DNA from: Desulfatitalea sp. BRH_c12
GTDB lineage: Bacteria; Desulfobacterota; Desulfobacteria; Desulfobacterales; Desulfosarcinaceae
DNA length: 64,000 bases
Assembly: GCA_000961655.1 (NCBI GenBank)
Contig: LADR01000074.1
Span: 1 to 64,000, forward strand
Direction: 5' to 3'
The notes beneath the pieces were generated by a model. The model ran no database searches. It was given only the letters and a program-made list of their open reading frames with translations, and had not been told where the DNA came from. Below are positions 59,458 to 64,000 of this stretch, one piece after another. The stretch's first letter is position 1; each line of letters begins with the position of its first letter. Made by a program: the position numbers and the translations under genes.

Positions 59458-60383
59458 GTCTCCTGAAACCGGCCAACACGCACGTAGGCGATTGCTGCGA
59501 CCACGGCCATTAAAAATAGAACCACGCTGGCGGCCGAGCCATAGCCGAAGTCGCCGGCGGCAAAGTGCCGGTAGGCCAGCATGGAAAGCGATTCGGTGGC
59601 GCCGCCCGGCCCTCCGCCGGTCAGCACGAAAATGATATCGAAGATGCGCAAGGCCTGGATCGTTCGGAACAGCAAGGTGACAATCAGCACGGGTTTGAGC
59701 AGGGGCAGGGTGATGTGCCGGAAGCGGGCGACCATACCGGCTTGATCGACCTTTGCCTGGCCGTACAAGTCCTCGGGAATGGCGGCCAGGCCGGCCAGCA
59801 GGATGATGGCGGCAAAAGGGGTGGTTTGCCAGGCGTCGGCGACCACCACCGCGATGAACGCGCTCAGGTCCGACCCCAGCCAGTTCAAGGGCTCCCGGCT
59901 AATGGATAGCAAGTCCAGAAGATAATTGGCCGCCCCATAACTAAAGTTGTACACCAGTTGGAAAATGCGGCCCGCGACGGCTGCCGGAATGGCCCAGGGA
60001 ATCAGGATGCAGGCCCGCACCCAACCCCGCAGGGCGAACGGCTCGTTCAGGACCAGGGCTATACCCAGGCCAAGCAGTACTTCCAGGGGCACAGAAACCA
60101 GGACGAACAACGCGCTGAAGCGAACGGCGCTCCAGAAGCTGGGGTCGGCCCACAAGGCCCGGAAGTTTTCCAGAAAGACAAAGCGCACCGGAAGATAGAC
60201 GATGTCCCGGAAGAGGCTGTCCGCAATCGTTCCCAGTACCGGAATGAGAATGAACAGACCGATGAAGCCGAACAGCGGCGATAGAAACCAGAAACCGCGC
60301 ACCTGATCGCGCGTCAGTGGCGGCCGACGGGCTGGTTGGCGGGCCTGCCGGAAGTCGCTTGCGGGTCGATGGTCTCGCGTCAT
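59454..60383 (-). CDS. Sugar-type ABC transporter permease (MalF/UgpA-like)
   Basis: The 309-residue membrane protein has six to seven helices and the EAA loop AIPEDLYGQAKVDQAGMVARFRH. An N-terminal FWFLSPLFGFIGLFILIPVL helix is CUT1-like. A charged cytoplasmic N-terminus of about 28 residues (SDFRQARQPARRPP) precedes the first helix. It pairs with the MalG-like permease. Confidence 0.92.
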   Translation of the reverse strand: MTRDHRPASDFRQARQPARRPPLTRDQVRGFWFLSPLFGFIGLFILIPVLGTIADSLFRDIVYLPVRFVFLENFRALWADPSFWSAVRFSALFVLVSVPLEVLLGLGIALVLNEPFALRGWVRACILIPWAIPAAVAGRIFQLVYNFSYGAANYLLDLLSISREPLNWLGSDLSAFIAVVVADAWQTTPFAAIILLAGLAAIPEDLYGQAKVDQAGMVARFRHITLPLLKPVLIVTLLFRTIQALRIFDIIFVLTGGGPGGATESLSMLAYRHFAAGDFGYGSAASVVLFLMAVVAAIAYVRVGRFQET

Positions 60384-60422
60384 TGGCGGCCCTCCTGTCG
60401 ATGTCGTCCGGCCGTTCTGTTG

Positions 60423-61703
60423 TCATCTTGGCCGCGAGCCTGGCGGATCGCGGCGGGTTCTTGCCATCATCCGGTCGATTTCCTGCTGGGCCATGGCCAA
60501 GGCCTGCGCGGGTGAATAATCGCGGGCCAGAGCACCGCTGAGACGTCGCTGCATGATCTCGGAAATCAGGGTGTAGTTGGGCAGGATCGGGCGGGAGCGG
60601 GCGCTGCGCAGGATCTCTGCCAACAATTCATAATGAGGGTATTTTTCAAGAATGTCTTCATCCGTATACAGCTCACGCCGACCAGGAGGCAGACCCAGTT
60701 TCAAGGCCAGCAGCTTTTGAACCGGCCTGCTGGTCAGATACAGGGCGAACTGTATGGCTTCTGCACGGGCATCCGAAAAAGCGGATACGCCGACGTGCCA
60801 GCCACCCAGAGTGGCGGCGGGGCTTCCGTTCTCCGGGGCCGGCAGCGGCATGACGCCTGTTTTGCCACGCACCGGGGAACCTTCGGCGGCATGCAGGGGG
60901 TAGGCGTACGGCCAGTTGCGCGCGAACAGAGCATCTCCCCCCTGGTAATGGCGCCGGACCTCTTCTTCTTTCATTTCGGTATAGGTGTTGGGCGGTGAGA
61001 TTGCCTGCGTGTGGATGAAATCCACCATCATGGCCAAAGCGGCGACATTGTGCGGGGAATCGACCAGAATGCGGTCGCCCGCGACCAAGAAGCCGCCTTG
61101 GCTGCCGGCAAAGTCCAGAAAATTAACCACCAAGCCTTCATATTGCGCCCCCTGCCATACGAATCCGTAAAAACCCGGGGTGTGCGGCTGAATGCGCGTC
61201 TGCGCCCGGGCGGCCGCGGCGGCAAGCGCCTGCCAGGTCCGGGGGACCGGCTCGGTCAGCAGATCGGTCCGATAATAGACAATGCCGACATCCAGCGAGA
61301 AGGGCAGGGCGATCAGTTGGCCATCGACAATGTCCGCCTGGCGCACCGTTTCGATGAAAAACGGTTCCAGAGCCACATCGCCCAAAGGGGCCAGCCACCC
61401 GCCGGCTGCAAAAAGTCCAAGCCAGGCGATGTCCATCAGAAAAACGTCCGGGTCGCGCTGGGCCGACCCGAGCGCCACCAGCAATCCCTGGCGACGCTGC
61501 GCGGTATCCGTGGGCTGTCGCAGGATCCGCATGGGAATGCCGCTTTCGTCCGTGAAAGCGCGCGCGACTTCTTCCCAGACCATTACTTCGCCCGGCGCTC
61601 CGCCGACCGCAAACACCACGGCTTTCTTCTCCTGCCCGGCATTGCAGCCGTACACCATAAGGAGACAAAGCATGGTAGGAATAAAAGAAGTCATAGAGTG
61701 CAC
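60423..61703 (-). CDS. Sugar-type ABC transporter solute-binding lipoprotein
   Basis: The 426-residue precursor has a lipoprotein signal (SFIPTMLCLLMVYGC, lipobox VYGC). The mature protein has the family 1 extracellular binding-protein layout: KKAVVFAVGGAPGEVMVWEE, DVFLMDIAWLGLFAAGGWLA, LIALPFSLDVGIVYYRTDL, ALFARNWPYAYPL and GGWHVGVSAFSDARAEA. These resemble trehalose/maltose-binding proteins. The start is GTG (61703) or the ATG three codons later. It is the first gene of the four-gene operon. The sugar carried cannot be read from sequence. Confidence 0.9.
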   Translation of the reverse strand: MHSMTSFIPTMLCLLMVYGCNAGQEKKAVVFAVGGAPGEVMVWEEVARAFTDESGIPMRILRQPTDTAQRRQGLLVALGSAQRDPDVFLMDIAWLGLFAAGGWLAPLGDVALEPFFIETVRQADIVDGQLIALPFSLDVGIVYYRTDLLTEPVPRTWQALAAAAARAQTRIQPHTPGFYGFVWQGAQYEGLVVNFLDFAGSQGGFLVAGDRILVDSPHNVAALAMMVDFIHTQAISPPNTYTEMKEEEVRRHYQGGDALFARNWPYAYPLHAAEGSPVRGKTGVMPLPAPENGSPAATLGGWHVGVSAFSDARAEAIQFALYLTSRPVQKLLALKLGLPPGRRELYTDEDILEKYPHYELLAEILRSARSRPILPNYTLISEIMQRRLSGALARDYSPAQALAMAQQEIDRMMARTRRDPPGSRPR

Positions 61704-62271
61704 GGGATACCGCTATATGCCTGCGGCCCCCCGTTGGGGCCTGGTTGAGAAGGTCCGAGCATACCAATGATCGGACTGGTCTGCATGGAAGGTCCTTTAA
61801 GGGCCAGAGTAGAGTAGGCAATCGAAGAATAGAATACATACAAGACCCTATTTCGACCTGCAAGTTACGGTCTTTACGGCCGATTAGAGCAGGTTCACTG
61901 CTGTCCATGGTGATTGTCACAAGTGATGCGTCCAATAATGTTTGCGGTTCAGTCAGGGATGTGGTAGTCGCTTAAAATCCCCGCAACAACGGCTATTATT
62001 CTGTATAGTTCAGATACCCCTCATTGCACTGCATGTTTCATGCAACGGCAAACCCACGCGCTCAAGTGCTGCTATACGCCCGCTTCCCTGCAACTATTGG
62101 CATTCAAAGGATGCATGCGCCGGGAAGGCACTTTTCCGATACGCATTTCCGGCGGAAAATGAAAGGAGGTGACGGCACGGAAGGTCTGAAAGCATTTGCA
62201 AATCGGTGCCTGTCAAGTTCCATGAACAGGCAATGCAAGCGTATCGGGCATTTCAGAGAAAAGGAGATATC
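61704..62271. other. Gene-free divergent region
   Basis: About 570 bp between the sugar ABC operon and the peroxidase gene. Short frames occur on both strands but none has a ribosome site, family motif or coding composition that I can support. Promoters of both divergent units must be here. Confidence 0.4.
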
Positions 62272-63474
62272 ATGAGCAAAAGCCAACTTGCGTTATTCCT
62301 TACCGTGTTGATGGTTTTTTTTGGGGTGGCCCCGGTGGTGGGCCAGGATCTTACCGATCAAGAACAACTGGGAAAGCTGATCTTTTTTGACCAAAAACTT
62401 TCTGTGCGCAACAACCAATCCTGTGCGGCCTGCCACGGGCCAGAGGTGGGCTGGACAGGACCGGTAGCCGGAATCAATAAAACCGGTGGCGTCTATTTCG
62501 GATCGATACGGACCCGCTTCGGGAACCGCAAGCCGCCCACGGTCGCTTACGCGGGCGATAGTCCGCCGTTGTACTATGATGAAGATGAAGAGGCTTGGGT
62601 TGGTGGCATGTTCTATGATGGCCGGGCGACCGGTTGGACCTTGGGCGATCCGCTTGCGGAACAGGCGCAGGGGCCCTTTCTCAATCCAGTGGAACAGGCC
62701 CTCCCTGGTGCAAGCGACGTTGTTGCCGGCGTTTGCGGATCGAAATATGCGCCCCTTTTCAAAAGCGTGTGGGGCGACGACGTTTGCAGTGATGTGGCGG
62801 CAGCCTATGACGCCATTGCTTTTTCTGTAGCTGCCTACGAACGATCGCCAGAGGTGAGTCCGTTCAGCGCCAAGTATGACGCCTATGTAAGCGGGCAAGC
62901 CAAGCTCACGGAGCAAGAAGCTCTTGGTGAGGAATTGTTTCACGGCAAGGCCAAGTGCGCCAATTGCCATATGCCGCCGCTATTTACCGATTATACTTAC
63001 GACAATCTCGGTCTTCCCCGCAATCCGGTGAATCCTTTTTATACGCAGGAGGAATTTAATCCTGACGGTTGGGATTGGGTAGATTCGGGTCTGGGCGACT
63101 TCCTCAAGAGTGCCGGCTATGCGGAAGAGGTATATGCAGCGGAGTGGGGCAAGCAGAAGGTGCCCACCATGCGCAATGTGGACAAACGCCCGGGCCGCGG
63201 CTTCCCCAAAGCTTTTGGCCACAATGCCTATTTCAAAAGCTTGGAGGGCATCGTCCATTTCTACAACACCAGAGATGAGAAGCCCGAATGTGAGGATCCT
63301 TTTACCTCGGAGAAAGAGGCTTTGGCGCAAGGTTGCTGGCCGGTTGCGGAGGTCTCGAAGACAGTCAATAAGGACGAATTGGGCAGTCTGGGGCTTAGCG
63401 CGGAAGAAGAAGGGGCGCTGGTCGCTTTTTTGAAAACGCTCTCCGATGGCTATCGTGTTAAACCAAAAAAATAG
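62272..63474 (+). CDS. Di-haem cytochrome c peroxidase/MauG-family protein
   Basis: The start MSKSQLALFLTVLMVFFGVA is set by AAAAGGAG before the ATG; an upstream in-frame ATG at 62206 is unlikely. The 400-residue precursor has a signal peptide cut near VVGQ. Two haem c sites are visible: CAACHGPEVGWTGP (about residue 49) and CANCHMPPLFTD (about residue 227). The domains are those of bacterial di-haem peroxidases (LGKLIFFDQKLSVRNNQSC, VEQALPGASDVV, VPTMRNVDKRPGRGFPKAFG). It would reduce hydrogen peroxide in the periplasm or catalyse MauG-like oxidation. No cytochrome partner is adjacent. Confidence 0.92.
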   Translation: MSKSQLALFLTVLMVFFGVAPVVGQDLTDQEQLGKLIFFDQKLSVRNNQSCAACHGPEVGWTGPVAGINKTGGVYFGSIRTRFGNRKPPTVAYAGDSPPLYYDEDEEAWVGGMFYDGRATGWTLGDPLAEQAQGPFLNPVEQALPGASDVVAGVCGSKYAPLFKSVWGDDVCSDVAAAYDAIAFSVAAYERSPEVSPFSAKYDAYVSGQAKLTEQEALGEELFHGKAKCANCHMPPLFTDYTYDNLGLPRNPVNPFYTQEEFNPDGWDWVDSGLGDFLKSAGYAEEVYAAEWGKQKVPTMRNVDKRPGRGFPKAFGHNAYFKSLEGIVHFYNTRDEKPECEDPFTSEKEALAQGCWPVAEVSKTVNKDELGSLGLSAEEEGALVAFLKTLSDGYRVKPKK

Positions 63475-63497
63475 CAGCTCGCTTTGTGCACGCCATA

Positions 63498-63526
63498 CCG
63501 CCGCATTCGCCTTCAGGGTGCGGCGG
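63498..63526. terminator. Hairpin after the di-haem peroxidase gene
   Basis: CCGCCGCA (63498-63505) pairs with TGCGGCGG (63519-63526) around a 13-nt loop, 24 bp after the stop and before the end of a convergent gene. No T-tract. Confidence 0.5.
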
Positions 63527-63627
63527 TCCCGGCCGGCTACCCTGCTGGCTGACGAACCCACAGCTATCCTTCATTCCGCAACCCGGCCGCCAGGTGATCC
63601 ATTTGATCCTGTTTTCACTGTCACGGA

Positions 63628-63999
63628 TCAACTGCCTTTCCCGAAAGCGCAGTGGGGGTGCGTGCATTCAGGGCAGTCCCGGCACAGCCCACCATGGCCC
63701 AGAAAGGCGAGTTCCTTTTTGCCGATATGCTCGCCGGCCAGAATTCTCGGAAGCAACAGATCGAACACCGTGATGCGATGATGCAGACCGCAGGCTGGAA
63801 CACCCAGCAGCGGCACGCCGTCGATGTACGCGACCAGAAACATCGCGCCCGGCAGGGCCGCGGCACCGTAATACACTTCCTGTGCGCCAGCCAGGCGGAT
63901 GGCCTTGCGGGTCACATCGTCGGGATCGACGCTCATCCCGCCGCTGAGGATCAGCAGATCGCAGCCGGCTGCCAGGTGGGACCGAACCTCGGCCGCGAT
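63628..63999 (-). CDS. Molybdopterin-binding protein, 5' end outside window
   Basis: The frame is open to the right edge (IAAEVRSHLAAGCDLLILSG), so the gene starts beyond the window. Visible residues match the MoCF-biosynthesis-like molybdopterin-binding domain: CDLLILSGGMSVDPDDVTRKA, GAQEVYYGAAALPGAMFLV and DGVPLLGVPACGLHHRITVF. The C-terminal tail GHGGLCRDCPECTHPHCAFG has four Cys that may bind a metal. Function is probably related to molybdenum or tungsten cofactor handling, which fits the transporters elsewhere in the window. The 102-residue ORF starting at MSVDPDD is only a fragment of it. Confidence 0.82.
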   Translation of the reverse strand: MAAEVRSHLAAGCDLLILSGGMSVDPDDVTRKAIRLAGAQEVYYGAAALPGAMFLVAYIDGVPLLGVPACGLHHRITVFDLLLPRILAGEHIGKKELAFLGHGGLCRDCPECTHPHCAFGKGS

Positions 64000-64000
64000 C

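Noticed and set aside
61910-61935. CRP-like site (GTGA...TCAC) in the gap before the di-haem peroxidase gene
   Set aside because: Spacer is 3 nt instead of 6, so it does not fit a CRP site.

Overview
The window looks like a chromosomal segment of a Gram-negative, anaerobic, sulfate-reducer-type bacterium (Desulfobacterota, perhaps near Desulfosarcina). This is inferred from a TunR-type regulator (integrase-like plus TOBE domains, a family described in sulfate reducers), a tungstate ABC transporter, a DUF3683 FAD/Fe-S/CCG dehydrogenase, an iron alcohol dehydrogenase and many intergenic hairpin repeats. No rRNA, tRNA, CRISPR array or intact transposase was seen. Many starts were moved from the longest frame to an internal ATG with a clear Shine-Dalgarno.

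Layout. 0-4.2 kb: helical, MORN-repeat and lipoprotein genes of unknown function. 4.6-9.4 kb: cupin, MOT1-type oxyanion transporter divergent from a tunR-like regulator, RNase J. 10.4-20.4 kb: YdjM-type hydrolase, DUF302 protein, OpgG, SHOCT protein, small lipoprotein, large NAD-glutamate dehydrogenase, a catalase remnant and a DUF374 acyltransferase; most of this lies between two inverted copies of a 170-bp repeat. 21-24.5 kb: two-domain KaiC-like ATPase coupled to a histidine kinase-receiver hybrid. 24.7-33.7 kb: YheU, XseB and a collapsed xseA, DUF2141 protein, B12/radical SAM protein, ketopantoate reductase, NUDIX hydrolase, PIF1-like helicase, zinc-ribbon protein. 33.7-40.6 kb: signalling cluster of a Crp/Fnr regulator, a CHASE2 nucleotide cyclase and a FecR-TPR-beta-barrel fusion. 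41-46.7 kb: secreted small protein, poly-gamma-glutamate hydrolase family protein, Fe-alcohol dehydrogenase, CopAB. 47.4-50.2 kb: tupABC. 50.6-57.5 kb: DUF3683 dehydrogenase, small membrane protein, methyltransferase fused to an ADP-ribosylglycohydrolase remnant, TauE/SafE transporter, cupin. 57.5-61.7 kb: sugar-type ABC operon. 62.3-64 kb: di-haem peroxidase and the end of a molybdopterin-binding protein.

Themes. Molybdate/tungstate handling recurs (MOT1, TunR, TupABC, molybdopterin-binding protein). The Crp/CHASE2-cyclase/FecR-TPR-barrel cluster and the KaiC/kinase pair are the most interesting candidate signalling systems. Gene decay is visible in three places (xseA, catalase, ADP-ribosylglycohydrolase). 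Four families of short repeats fill nearly every larger gap. Family names and functions rest on recognition of motifs by eye; no search was run.
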